Source: Candidatus Omnitrophota bacterium
GTDB taxonomy: Bacteria > Omnitrophota > Gorgyraeia > Gygaellales > Profunditerraquicolaceae
Assembly: GCA_016867175.1 (NCBI GenBank)
Contig: VGKF01000003.1
Span: 1 to 20,692 of the forward strand
DNA length: 20,692 nucleotides
Reading direction: 5' to 3'
Shown: in pieces, positions 14,039 to 20,692 of the stretch
How the letters are laid out: the number at the start of each line of letters is the position of its first letter
Numbering within the stretch: position 1 is the stretch's first letter
The notes under the pieces: model-generated
What the model was told of the DNA's origin: nothing
Seen by the model: the letters and a program-made list of their open reading frames with translations, nothing else
The model's database searches: none
Position numbers and translations under genes: made by a program

Positions 14039-15337
14039 CTATCTTCTTCTGCCTATACCAACATAGCTAAACCCAAGCTTCTCCATCCTCTTGTGGTCAT
14101 AGATATTGCGTCCGTCGATAACCAGCGGCCTTTTTAAAAGTTTCTTGACCCGCAAAAAGTCAAGCTCCTTAAATTCATCCCACTCCGTCACTAACAGTAA
14201 ACAGTCGCTATCCCGGCAAACCTCGTAGGCGTCTTTACAGAACTTGACCTTTTTGCCTAAGACAGCCTTTGCCTTATCCATCGAGGATGGGTCATAGGCC
14301 TTGATCTTAGCGCCTTCGATTTGCAGAGCCTGGATTATCTCTATTGCAGGGGCATTACGGATATCGTCGGTATTTGGCTTAAATGAAAGCCCTAATACAC
14401 CCACATTCTTATCTTTAAGGATCCAGAGCGCATCCCTGATCTTGCTTAGGAAAAACGCCTTCTGTTCCTGGTTGATCTGCCGCGCTGCCTTAAGCAACCC
14501 AAAGTCATAGCCTAACTTCTCTGATATGGTCACAAAGGCATCCAGGTCCTTCGGGAAACATGAACCGCCGTAACCCAATCCTGCATTCAAGAAACTGGGG
14601 CCTATCCTTTTATCCAGGCCTAGTCCGACTGCCACTTCTACCACATCCGCCCCTACCTTCTCGCAGATACGCGAGATGGCGTTGATAAAAGAGATTTTGG
14701 TAGCCAAAAAGGAATTAGAGGCATGTTTTATAAGCTCTGCGGATTTGATATCGGTTATCACCAGCGGCGCCTTAAGCGGGCTGTACAAGTTAACTAGGAT
14801 ATCCCGGGCTGCCTTTGACTCAACGCCGATGACGATCCTGTCCGGGTGCATAAAATCGCTTATTGCCTGGCCCTCCCTTAAGAATTCCGGATTAGAGGCA
14901 ATGTCAAATTTCACTTTACGTTTTATATAGGTAGCGATGGTCTGCTTTACCCATTTTCCGGTCTCAACCGGTACCGTAGATTTCTCAACTATCAGGCGGT
15001 AGCCGTTTAAGTTCTGGGCAATATTGCGCGCCACATTCTCTATATAGGTAAGGTCTGCCTCTCCGTTTTCAAGTGAAGGCGTGCCTACAGCGATAAAGAT
15101 CACCTCTGATTCTAAAACTGCCTCTTTAACGCTTGAGCTAAATCTAAGCCGCTTCTTTTTCATATTGCTCATCACCAACTCTTTAAGGCCAGGCTCATAT
15201 ATAGGAATGATGCCTTTTTTAAGGCCCTCTATTTTCTTACTGTCGTTATCCGCACAGATGACCCTGTTGCCTAATTCGGCAAAACAGGAACCGGTAACTA
15301 AGCCCACATATCCGGAACCGATTATAGAAATATTCAT
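14039..15337 (-). CDS. ugd: UDP-glucose 6-dehydrogenase
   Basis: Oxidises UDP-glucose to UDP-glucuronate with two NAD+. The 432 residues show GSGYVGLVTGSCFAELG (7-23), the IYEPGL loop, AVGTPS, EKSTVPVETG (118-127), ASNPEFLREGQAI (147-159) and the catalytic Cys260 in GLGYGGSCFPKDLDAF, all standard for UGD. A GAGGAG ribosome-binding site stands five bases before the ATG at 15337. It heads the cassette after a repeat-rich leader. The product feeds the UDP-xylose synthase at the other end of the cassette. Confidence 0.95.
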   Translation of the reverse strand: MNISIIGSGYVGLVTGSCFAELGNRVICADNDSKKIEGLKKGIIPIYEPGLKELVMSNMKKKRLRFSSSVKEAVLESEVIFIAVGTPSLENGEADLTYIENVARNIAQNLNGYRLIVEKSTVPVETGKWVKQTIATYIKRKVKFDIASNPEFLREGQAISDFMHPDRIVIGVESKAARDILVNLYSPLKAPLVITDIKSAELIKHASNSFLATKISFINAISRICEKVGADVVEVAVGLGLDKRIGPSFLNAGLGYGGSCFPKDLDAFVTISEKLGYDFGLLKAARQINQEQKAFFLSKIRDALWILKDKNVGVLGLSFKPNTDDIRNAPAIEIIQALQIEGAKIKAYDPSSMDKAKAVLGKKVKFCKDAYEVCRDSDCLLLVTEWDEFKELDFLRVKKLLKRPLVIDGRNIYDHKRMEKLGFSYVGIGRRR

Positions 15338-15360
15338 ACTTACTCCTCTTTAATGGGCAG

Positions 15361-15395
15361 ACAACTTACGGAGTCCGTAAGACGACATAAGTTGT
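15361..15395 (-). repeat. Overlapping inverted repeats in the ugd leader
   Basis: Two mutually exclusive hairpins share one arm. ACAACTTA (15361-15368) pairs with TAAGTTGT (15388-15395), 8 bp. CTTACGG (15365-15371) pairs with CCGTAAG (15375-15381), 7 bp with a 3-base loop. Both are perfect. There is no T-tract, so this is not an ordinary terminator. It lies ~25 bases upstream of the ugd start, within the likely leader. Confidence 0.6.
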
Positions 15396-15445
15396 AGTTT
15401 GCTATATTTTGCAACATACGCCTGCGAATTAATCCCGCAACTGCG

Positions 15446-15467
15446 AAAAAATTTGTTTCAAATTTTT
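15446..15467. terminator. AT-rich inverted repeat after lptD, possible bidirectional terminator
   Basis: AAAAATTTG (15447-15455), three bases, CAAATTTTT (15459-15467): a perfect 9-bp palindrome with A/T runs on both outer edges, ~34 bases past the lptD stop. The stem has only one G-C pair, so termination strength is uncertain. It is the only terminator-like element between lptD and ugd. Confidence 0.4.
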
Positions 15468-15500
15468 GAGCGCTTAGCTGTCGGGACATCTTATATAAAA

Positions 15501-17651
15501 TTATCGCGCTGCCCCGGACTTCGGACCGTGATAACTTTGATTTAAGTTAATCTCCATCTCAGGGAAGGCCTTCAACCTAAAGATCAACCAGATACTCTCC
15601 CCCTCCCCTCTTTTGACATTATAGGCAAGGTCCATCTGCCAGCAATGCAGGTCGCGGGATATAGTATATTCCTGTTCCTTAAGTCCCTTATTAGAGGTTG
15701 GTATATCCTTAAGAAAGAACCTTTCGTAAACAGAAAATCTCCACTTCGGGCTCAAGCGCCAGTTAAAACTGGTAGTTAATTCATTGCTGGACTTGCGCTG
15801 GTAACGCTGGCCTATGCCGATTGAAAGGTCTTTGTTTAAACTAAAACCAAAATCGTAGTTTGCGTTAGTAAAATAGTCATGATAATGACTGTAGGTAGCA
15901 TCGGTATCCAGGCGCATCCAAGAGTAAGGCAATAATGTTAAATCAAATAACAGGTCCCCTAGGCTGCCTCCCCTGCCTTCTCTGGTCTTAAAGGTATAAG
16001 CGCTGTTTATCCTGAAATCAGCCAGGTCTACGCTCTTGTTCTTGCGCTTGGTCTGTAGTTTATTAGAAAGCTCTAAGGTCGCGGAATTATTTCTCCCAAT
16101 CGAATCTACGGAATCTATCTGTTTTAGCCTGCTACTTTTAACCGTTGGCTCATAGTTATAGGAATAGGCTATGGTAGGGGTGATAATATGGCGCAGGCCA
16201 TTTATATCCAAGCCTAAGAAGTTTGACTTTACATCAAAGATGCGGTAAAACTTGGTGCTAGCATCTGAGCCGCTATAAAAGATATTGCGTGGTGCCAAGC
16301 TTGCGCCATTAGAGTCTTTATCATAGTAGGTTAAGCGGTTCATCACGAAAGGAGTAAACTGTATAAAAGCGACCTTCATGGGCAGGGAAAATTTATTACT
16401 GGTATCAAACCTGTTCATACTGATATCATTTGTGGCATCGCTTGGCACAGGGTATTTATAATTAAAACTGGAGAGCGATGAACTATTCTCAAAATAGAAA
16501 GGAGTCTCCCCTATCTTTAAATTAGGCAGGCTGTATTTTATCTCCGGCAATTTTTCCAGCTGCTGGTACCAGCGGTTGATGCGCTTCTGCACTGTAAAAT
16601 CTAGGCTTGAGTAACTAAAGCTATGGTGCAGCAGCGTATAGGATAAAGGCTGGGAATCCTTCTCGTACTCGCGGAAGAAATAATCCTTAAGCATGTTATA
16701 CTGTGTGCCCAGGATCGACCTTTTAGAGTCTGTTATTTTGTAATATTCCGAGACCAGGTTTGTCCTTTCGCCTATATCCCACTGATGGCGCCAGCGTATC
16801 AAATACCTTTCGAAATTAGCGGGGGTATTCTGAGGAAGGTCCGTAGGCTCCTCATGCGAATAGTAGTATTTAAAATCGCCTTTGCCGAAATTTTCGCTTT
16901 TATAGTTTGCGCCGAAGCCTTCGGCTACGCCAAGCTTCGAGCGCACATCAAAATAAATCCTGCCGCTTAAATTATCGGTAAGTTTATAGCGCCAGGCAGT
17001 CAGGATATAGCCGCCCCAATCTTTTCTCTTTCCCGGGGTTACCTGCACATGCATAATCGGGTCTTTGAGGCTCTGGTTATACTGCGGCAGGTAACCTAAG
17101 GGAACCCCCCGCACATACATAGTGGCGTCGCGGATCCGGACTTTATCTCCGGGGAAGAAATTCATGCGCCTGGACTTGAGCCGATAATGCGGCTTATTAA
17201 GGCTACAGGTAGTCATATAGCCGCGTTTAGCGATAAACTCCGCATCGCTTATCTTATCCACTTTCTCTGACCTGCCAAAATAAGGATCAGCCCGGAAGGA
17301 CGGCTCTAAGATAGTCCCTGTCTTAGCCGCAAAATTATACCTTATCTTCTCTCCCTCTATTACGCCCTTAGCATCTTCCATCCTTGCGCCACCCAGAGCT
17401 ACGCCTTCTTTAGTCTGGGTATTGACCACCAGTTTCTGACAGGTAAGCTTAGTCCCTTTATAAATCACCGAGACATTTCCCGTAGCTGAGATTTCTTTAC
17501 TGTCGCTTAAATACTCTACGGTGTCTCCGTTGACGGTAATCGCCTGAGAGGTTACCTCTTTATTTGAGTCATCTTCGGCTAAAATAATTCCGGGTAGAAG
17601 AAAAATGGCAAAGACAAGAAGTTGAATGGGTTTTCGGAAAGGCTTTAACAT
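15501..17651 (-). CDS. lptD: LPS-assembly outer-membrane protein LptD
   Basis: Outer-membrane beta-barrel that inserts lipopolysaccharide into the outer leaflet. The 716-residue precursor starts with a signal peptide (hydrophobic 9-24, probable cleavage after ILA25). An LptA-like OstA domain follows (~38-140: NGDTVEYLSDSKEISATGNV, LTCQKLVVNTQTKEGVALGG). The conserved segment YMTTCSLNKPHYRLKSRRM (145-163) and the PLGYLPQY/P region lead into a long aromatic-rich barrel. Only three cysteines remain (about 71, 149 and 670); the C-terminal Cys-Cys pair of E. coli LptD is absent. The frame is open to 17702, but ATG 17651, four bases after the transaldolase stop, gives a clean signal peptide. The lptA/B/C/E genes are not in the window. 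Confidence 0.9.
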   Translation of the reverse strand: MLKPFRKPIQLLVFAIFLLPGIILAEDDSNKEVTSQAITVNGDTVEYLSDSKEISATGNVSVIYKGTKLTCQKLVVNTQTKEGVALGGARMEDAKGVIEGEKIRYNFAAKTGTILEPSFRADPYFGRSEKVDKISDAEFIAKRGYMTTCSLNKPHYRLKSRRMNFFPGDKVRIRDATMYVRGVPLGYLPQYNQSLKDPIMHVQVTPGKRKDWGGYILTAWRYKLTDNLSGRIYFDVRSKLGVAEGFGANYKSENFGKGDFKYYYSHEEPTDLPQNTPANFERYLIRWRHQWDIGERTNLVSEYYKITDSKRSILGTQYNMLKDYFFREYEKDSQPLSYTLLHHSFSYSSLDFTVQKRINRWYQQLEKLPEIKYSLPNLKIGETPFYFENSSSLSSFNYKYPVPSDATNDISMNRFDTSNKFSLPMKVAFIQFTPFVMNRLTYYDKDSNGASLAPRNIFYSGSDASTKFYRIFDVKSNFLGLDINGLRHIITPTIAYSYNYEPTVKSSRLKQIDSVDSIGRNNSATLELSNKLQTKRKNKSVDLADFRINSAYTFKTREGRGGSLGDLLFDLTLLPYSWMRLDTDATYSHYHDYFTNANYDFGFSLNKDLSIGIGQRYQRKSSNELTTSFNWRLSPKWRFSVYERFFLKDIPTSNKGLKEQEYTISRDLHCWQMDLAYNVKRGEGESIWLIFRLKAFPEMEINLNQSYHGPKSGAAR

Positions 17652-17655
17652 GCGT

Positions 17656-18303
17656 TTATTTTTTGGGGATTTTTTTATAATCTTCCAGGAATCTCTGGAC
17701 ACCCAAATCTGTCAAAGGATGCTTAATCAACTGTTCGATAACCGCAAAAGGGATAGTAGATATATCTGCCCCGATTTCTGCCGCCTCCACTACATGCATG
17801 GGGTTACGTATAGAAGCAACGATGATCTTTGTATTGAAACCGTAATTATTATAAATTGTCTTGATGGTTTTGATTAAATCCATACCGCGCTGGCTTATAT
17901 CGTCAAGCCTGCCGATAAAAGGAGAGATATAATCTGCGCCTGCCTTGGCAGCCAGCAGGGCCTGAGAAGGAGAAAAACATAAAGTGACGTTAGTCTTAAT
18001 ACCCTCAGCCGACAATACCTTAACTGCCTTAAGCCCCTCTTTAATCAAAGGTATCTTTATTACGATATTCCCTGCGATACCAGAAAGCTCCCTGGCCTCA
18101 GTAAGCATATCTGTTGCTACTAAACCAATGACCTCTGCGCTCACCGGCCCGGCTACAAGGCTGCATATCTCCTGCAACAATTCCCTGGAAGGCCTGTTCT
18201 CTCGAGCAATAAGAGTAGGATTGGTAGTCACTCCGTCAATCAACCCTAAGCCCATTGCCTCTTTTATCTCTTTTGGGCTTGCGCTATCAATAAATATCTT
18301 CAT
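17656..18303 (-). CDS. tal: Transaldolase (small TAL/FSA family)
   Basis: Transfers dihydroxyacetone units between sugar phosphates in the non-oxidative pentose phosphate pathway. At 215 residues it is the short decameric-type transaldolase. Motifs: FIDSASPKEIKEA at the N-terminus, DGVTTNPTL (23-31), Schiff-base Lys83 in NIVIKIPL, EGIKTNVTLCFSPSQALLA and YISPFIGRLDD. KTNVTL and GRLDD resemble Bacillus transaldolase more than E. coli fructose-6-phosphate aldolase, so transaldolase is preferred. The ATG at 18303 overlaps the ROK kinase TGA by one base (TGATG). lptD follows after four bases, so the three genes form one operon. Confidence 0.92.
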   Translation of the reverse strand: MKIFIDSASPKEIKEAMGLGLIDGVTTNPTLIARENRPSRELLQEICSLVAGPVSAEVIGLVATDMLTEARELSGIAGNIVIKIPLIKEGLKAVKVLSAEGIKTNVTLCFSPSQALLAAKAGADYISPFIGRLDDISQRGMDLIKTIKTIYNNYGFNTKIIVASIRNPMHVVEAAEIGADISTIPFAVIEQLIKHPLTDLGVQRFLEDYKKIPKK

Positions 18304-19226
18304 CAAGAAATCCCTTCTTTTACCATTATAGCTGCGCCAACCAGGCCTGCGTCATTGCCTAACTTAGCCTTTAACACCTTGATACCCTTTGCCTGCACGC
18401 TCATCGCCTGCCTGGATATAATCTCTCTTACTCTGCTAAAAAGAATTTTGCCTGCGCCGGCTATCCCGCCGCCAATCACAATGCATTCTGGATTAAGCAG
18501 GTTAACCGCTCCTACTAAAGCAGTTCCCAGGTGTTTGGCTACATTCAGCCAGATAGCGCAAGCTTTAGCGCTACCATGTTTGGCTAGCCTACTTAACTCT
18601 TCGAGTGAGACGTCAGGGCCAAATGCCTTGCGCGCCTTATTTATTATACTGTTATTGCCGATATAGGTTTCAAGGCAGGCAGTTCCTCCGCAATTACATT
18701 TAGGGCCGTCTTCGTTAATAGGCAGATGCCCTATCTCAGCACTTGCATTATCCCTGCCGCGATAAAGTTCACCCTCTATAATAATGCCAGCGCCTACGCC
18801 TGTGCCCAAGGTAAGACAAAGCGCGTTTCTAAAACCCCTTGCTGCGCCGAGTCGATGCTCAGCCAGGCTCATCAACTTAGCGTCGTTATCCAGAAATACG
18901 GATAGCCCGGTCATCTTCTCCAATTTATTCTTCAAGTATACCTTTCTCCATCCCGGGATATTCGGCAGGAAATGAACGAGCCCTCGTTTAACGTCTATAG
19001 GGCCGGGTAAACCTAAACCCACCCCCAGGATATCCTTATTTCGCAGATTATGCGCCTCTATGATATTTTTAATGGCAGCGCAGATTGCCAGAGTCAGTTT
19101 ATCCTTCGTAGAAAAATTACGCGTGCTCATAACCTGTTTTCTTACAATGCGATATTGCAGGTTTATAAGGGCAATCCTTAAGTTTGTGCCTCCCAAGTCT
19201 ATGCTAACAATGAATTTAGCTGACAT
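18303..19226 (-). CDS. ROK family sugar kinase (glucokinase-like)
   Basis: Probable ATP-dependent hexose kinase. The 307 residues show the phosphate-1 motif SIDLGGTNLRIAL (8-20), GVGLGLPGPID (68-78), catalytic Asp115 in FLDNDAK, the phosphate-2 motif LTLGTGVGAGI, and the ROK zinc site: EIGH (164-167) followed by CNCGGTACLE with C177, C179, C184. Two consensus positions differ: NDAN is NDAK and the usual GGxGC is GGTAC; both are outside the invariant ligands. Glucokinase is the default ROK call, but N-acetylhexosamine or fructose kinases share the fold. A promoter lies just upstream, and tal and lptD follow in the same operon. Confidence 0.85.
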   Translation of the reverse strand: MSAKFIVSIDLGGTNLRIALINLQYRIVRKQVMSTRNFSTKDKLTLAICAAIKNIIEAHNLRNKDILGVGLGLPGPIDVKRGLVHFLPNIPGWRKVYLKNKLEKMTGLSVFLDNDAKLMSLAEHRLGAARGFRNALCLTLGTGVGAGIIIEGELYRGRDNASAEIGHLPINEDGPKCNCGGTACLETYIGNNSIINKARKAFGPDVSLEELSRLAKHGSAKACAIWLNVAKHLGTALVGAVNLLNPECIVIGGGIAGAGKILFSRVREIISRQAMSVQAKGIKVLKAKLGNDAGLVGAAIMVKEGIS

Positions 19227-19235
19227 AGCCTTTGT

Positions 19236-19264
19236 ATTTTATATTAAAGTCATTCTAATTGCAA
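19236..19264 (-). promoter_or_regulatory. Promoter candidate for ROK-tal-lptD
   Basis: Minus-strand TTGCAA (19264-19259), 17-base spacer, TAAAAT (19241-19236), nine bases before the ROK start. A TATAAA offset by two bases could serve instead. Either choice gives a very short leader, with an AAAGG ribosome-binding site close to the start codon. Consensus match only. Confidence 0.5.
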
Positions 19265-19301
19265 CAAGAAACTTGCCTCACGCAGTAACGCAGGACTAAT
19301 C

Positions 19302-20315
19302 TTAGTTACGCTCCCCAAATGCACTAACCTTGTTGCGGCCGCTCTGCTTAGCATAATAAAGCGCGGAGTCGGCATTATCTATCAATAGCTCCATCGACTT
19401 CCCGTCACTGGGAAAGCTAGAGATACCTATGCTTACGGTAACCTGCAGGTCTTCGTCATATACTCGGATATATTTAGATTCAACGGAATGACGGATACGC
19501 TCGGCAGCGAATTTTGCCTGCTCCTTATCTGTTTCGGTAAGGATAATCGAGAATTCCTCTCCGCCGTACCTGCCGATCAGGTCTATCTGCCTGATATTTT
19601 CTTTTATGGTTTTTGACAACTCCCTAAGTATAGCGTCTCCTACTAGATGCCCGTAATGGTCATTATAATTTTTAAAATGGTCTATATCGATCATAAGGCA
19701 AGAGAAGCTGTAGTTAAATTTCTGCGAACGCCCTATCTCTTCTTTAAACCGCTCCAGGTAGTACCTGCGGCTAAAAACTCCGCTTAGGCTATCCGTAATA
19801 GCTAACTCTTGGACCCTTTGATAAAGTATTGCCCTTTTAATCCCTAAAAGAAATTGCTGGCCTAAAATATGGAACTTCTCATTATCATGCTTATTATTGA
19901 GTCTGGCTACCAGATAACCGATCAGGACTTTATCTATATCAAGCTCTATAAGCGCATATTCTTTATATGGGGTGAGATCTTCGTTGGTTTTAACGAATCG
20001 GCAATCAGATACCTCTATATATCTACTTAGCTCTTCTTTAAAATTAAGGAATACCCTTTCTTCATCCAGGTATTTGCATATATTTCTAGTGAGGTCATAA
20101 AGGGCAACGGTCTCCTCTAGTTTTTTGCCTAGCTCATGATTATCTCGATCTAATCGTGCGTTAATAGAAAGCAATAAATTGTATTTTTTTTCGGTCTCCT
20201 TATATTCTCGGTGCTTCTTGAGAAAGCTTTTTTTATATAACATCGTACTTAACCAAAGATAAAACAAGATACATAACAAAATTAATGCCGCCAGATCCAA
20301 CGATAATTTTATCAT
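19302..20315 (-). CDS. Membrane-anchored diguanylate cyclase (GGDEF)
   Basis: Synthesises the second messenger c-di-GMP from two GTP. Counting 337 residues from ATG 20315: one transmembrane helix (~5-25), a charged coiled-coil-like segment (30-70), a GAF-like sensory region (~70-165: ALYDLTRNICKYLDEERVFL) and a complete GGDEF domain (~171-335) with DSLSGVFSRRYYLERF, DIDHFKNYNDHYGH, active-site GGEEF at 251-255 and the inhibitory I-site RQID at 242-245. It should be an active, product-inhibited cyclase. The frame is open to 20360, but 20315 follows the upstream TAA after one base, the spacing common in this genome. No clear ribosome-binding site is seen for either start. Confidence 0.88.
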   Translation of the reverse strand: MIKLSLDLAALILLCILFYLWLSTMLYKKSFLKKHREYKETEKKYNLLLSINARLDRDNHELGKKLEETVALYDLTRNICKYLDEERVFLNFKEELSRYIEVSDCRFVKTNEDLTPYKEYALIELDIDKVLIGYLVARLNNKHDNEKFHILGQQFLLGIKRAILYQRVQELAITDSLSGVFSRRYYLERFKEEIGRSQKFNYSFSCLMIDIDHFKNYNDHYGHLVGDAILRELSKTIKENIRQIDLIGRYGGEEFSIILTETDKEQAKFAAERIRHSVESKYIRVYDEDLQVTVSIGISSFPSDGKSMELLIDNADSALYYAKQSGRNKVSAFGERN

Positions 20316-20316
20316 T

Positions 20317-20692
20317 TTATATGCAGATAACCCGATTTCTCCCTTTTTGTTTTGCCTCATACATCGCCCGGTCTGATTTCAGAATCAGGTCGCTTTCTTC
20401 AGAGGCGTCATCTGGAAAAACCGCCACTCCTATGGAAACAGTGATATTAGTCTCCCAGCCGCGCAGATTTATCTTATTCTTCTCTATAGCCAGGCGCAGT
20501 TCTTCAGCCACGCCAGCAGCATTCTTCTTATCTACACGGGGCAGTATTATACAGAATTCCTCTCCTCCGAAACGGCTTACAATGGGGCCTAGGCCTTTTA
20601 AAAAATCGCAGATACTCAAACTTAAGCCTTTGAGTACTATATCGCCTGCAGTATGGCCGAACTTATCGTTATAATCTTTAAAATAATCTATA
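20317..20692 (-). CDS. Diguanylate cyclase (GGDEF), 5' part outside the window
   Basis: C-terminal 124 codons of a second GGDEF protein, open to the right edge. It begins IDYFKDYNDKFGHTAGD, the substrate-binding part of the domain, continues through the active-site motif RFGGEEF, and ends with VSIGVAVFPDDA, SDRAMYEAKQKGRNRV and TAA. The catalytic motif is intact. At the I-site position (the four residues ending five before the RF-flanked GGEEF) it has GLGP instead of RxxD, so product inhibition through that site is unlikely. The next cyclase starts one base after its stop, so the two are co-transcribed. The N-terminal sensor cannot be judged. Confidence 0.9.
   Translation of the reverse strand, partial: IDYFKDYNDKFGHTAGDIVLKGLSLSICDFLKGLGPIVSRFGGEEFCIILPRVDKKNAAGVAEELRLAIEKNKINLRGWETNITVSIGVAVFPDDASEESDLILKSDRAMYEAKQKGRNRVICI

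Noticed and set aside
19270..19301. Intrinsic terminator between the diguanylate cyclase and the ROK kinase
   Set aside because: Short complementary segments exist (for example CAAG/CTTG), but there is no stable GC-rich stem followed by a T-tract.
1..20692. CRISPR arrays, insertion sequences, phage genes, tRNA or rRNA
   Set aside because: No spaced direct repeats, transposase or integrase motifs, tRNA cloverleaf or rRNA sequence was seen. The only 16S-like stretch is the 15-base match in the pilA promoter.

Overview
The window is a single co-oriented block. Every gene that can be supported lies on the minus strand, so transcription runs from high to low coordinates. Genes abut or overlap by a few bases and intergenic space is scarce. 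The cell is a Gram-negative-type (diderm) bacterium: an LptD outer-membrane LPS translocon gene and a type IVa pilus alignment/secretin operon (pilMNOPQ) are both present. The pilin style, short compact proteins and the gene order DUF2344-rng-rplU-obg-proB-proA fit an uncultured lineage such as Candidatus Omnitrophota. That placement is inference from style; there is no rRNA or tRNA here to confirm it.

Layout in transcription order (right to left). (1) 20692-19302: two tandem diguanylate cyclase genes, the first cut by the window edge. (2) 19264-15501: a promoter, then ROK sugar kinase, transaldolase and lptD. (3) 15500-15338: a leader rich in inverted repeats, followed by a tight four-gene nucleotide-sugar cassette (15337-10888): UDP-glucose 6-dehydrogenase, a WbpA/TviB-type UDP-HexNAc dehydrogenase, a TviC/WbpP-type 4-epimerase and a UDP-xylose synthase. 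It should supply two branches, UDP-glucuronate to UDP-xylose and UDP-GlcNAcA to UDP-GalNAcA. (4) 10887-10497: about 390 bases without a gene but full of signals: a possible promoter, a three-way-junction RNA ending in a U-tract, a near-consensus sigma70 promoter and a long structured leader for pilA. (5) pilA (major pilin) with its own terminator. (6) A second promoter, two minor pilin-like genes, pilM, pilN, pilO, pilP and pilQ, then a short DUF2344 gene and rng (RNase G). (7) A clear promoter, then rplU, obg, proB and proA (proA runs off the left edge).

The genes deal mainly with the cell envelope and surface: pilus assembly, LPS export, nucleotide-sugar precursors and c-di-GMP signalling, with a housekeeping block (ribosomal protein L21, Obg GTPase, RNase G, proline synthesis) at the left end. 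Main anomalies: a frameshift that separates the last ~60 residues of the pilQ secretin from the rest; absence of rpmA from the usual rplU-rpmA-obg cluster; a candidate structured RNA between the nucleotide-sugar cassette and pilA; and a 15-base perfect complement of the typical 16S rRNA 3' tail in the spacer of the pilA promoter. I see no CRISPR array, insertion sequence, phage gene, tRNA or rRNA.
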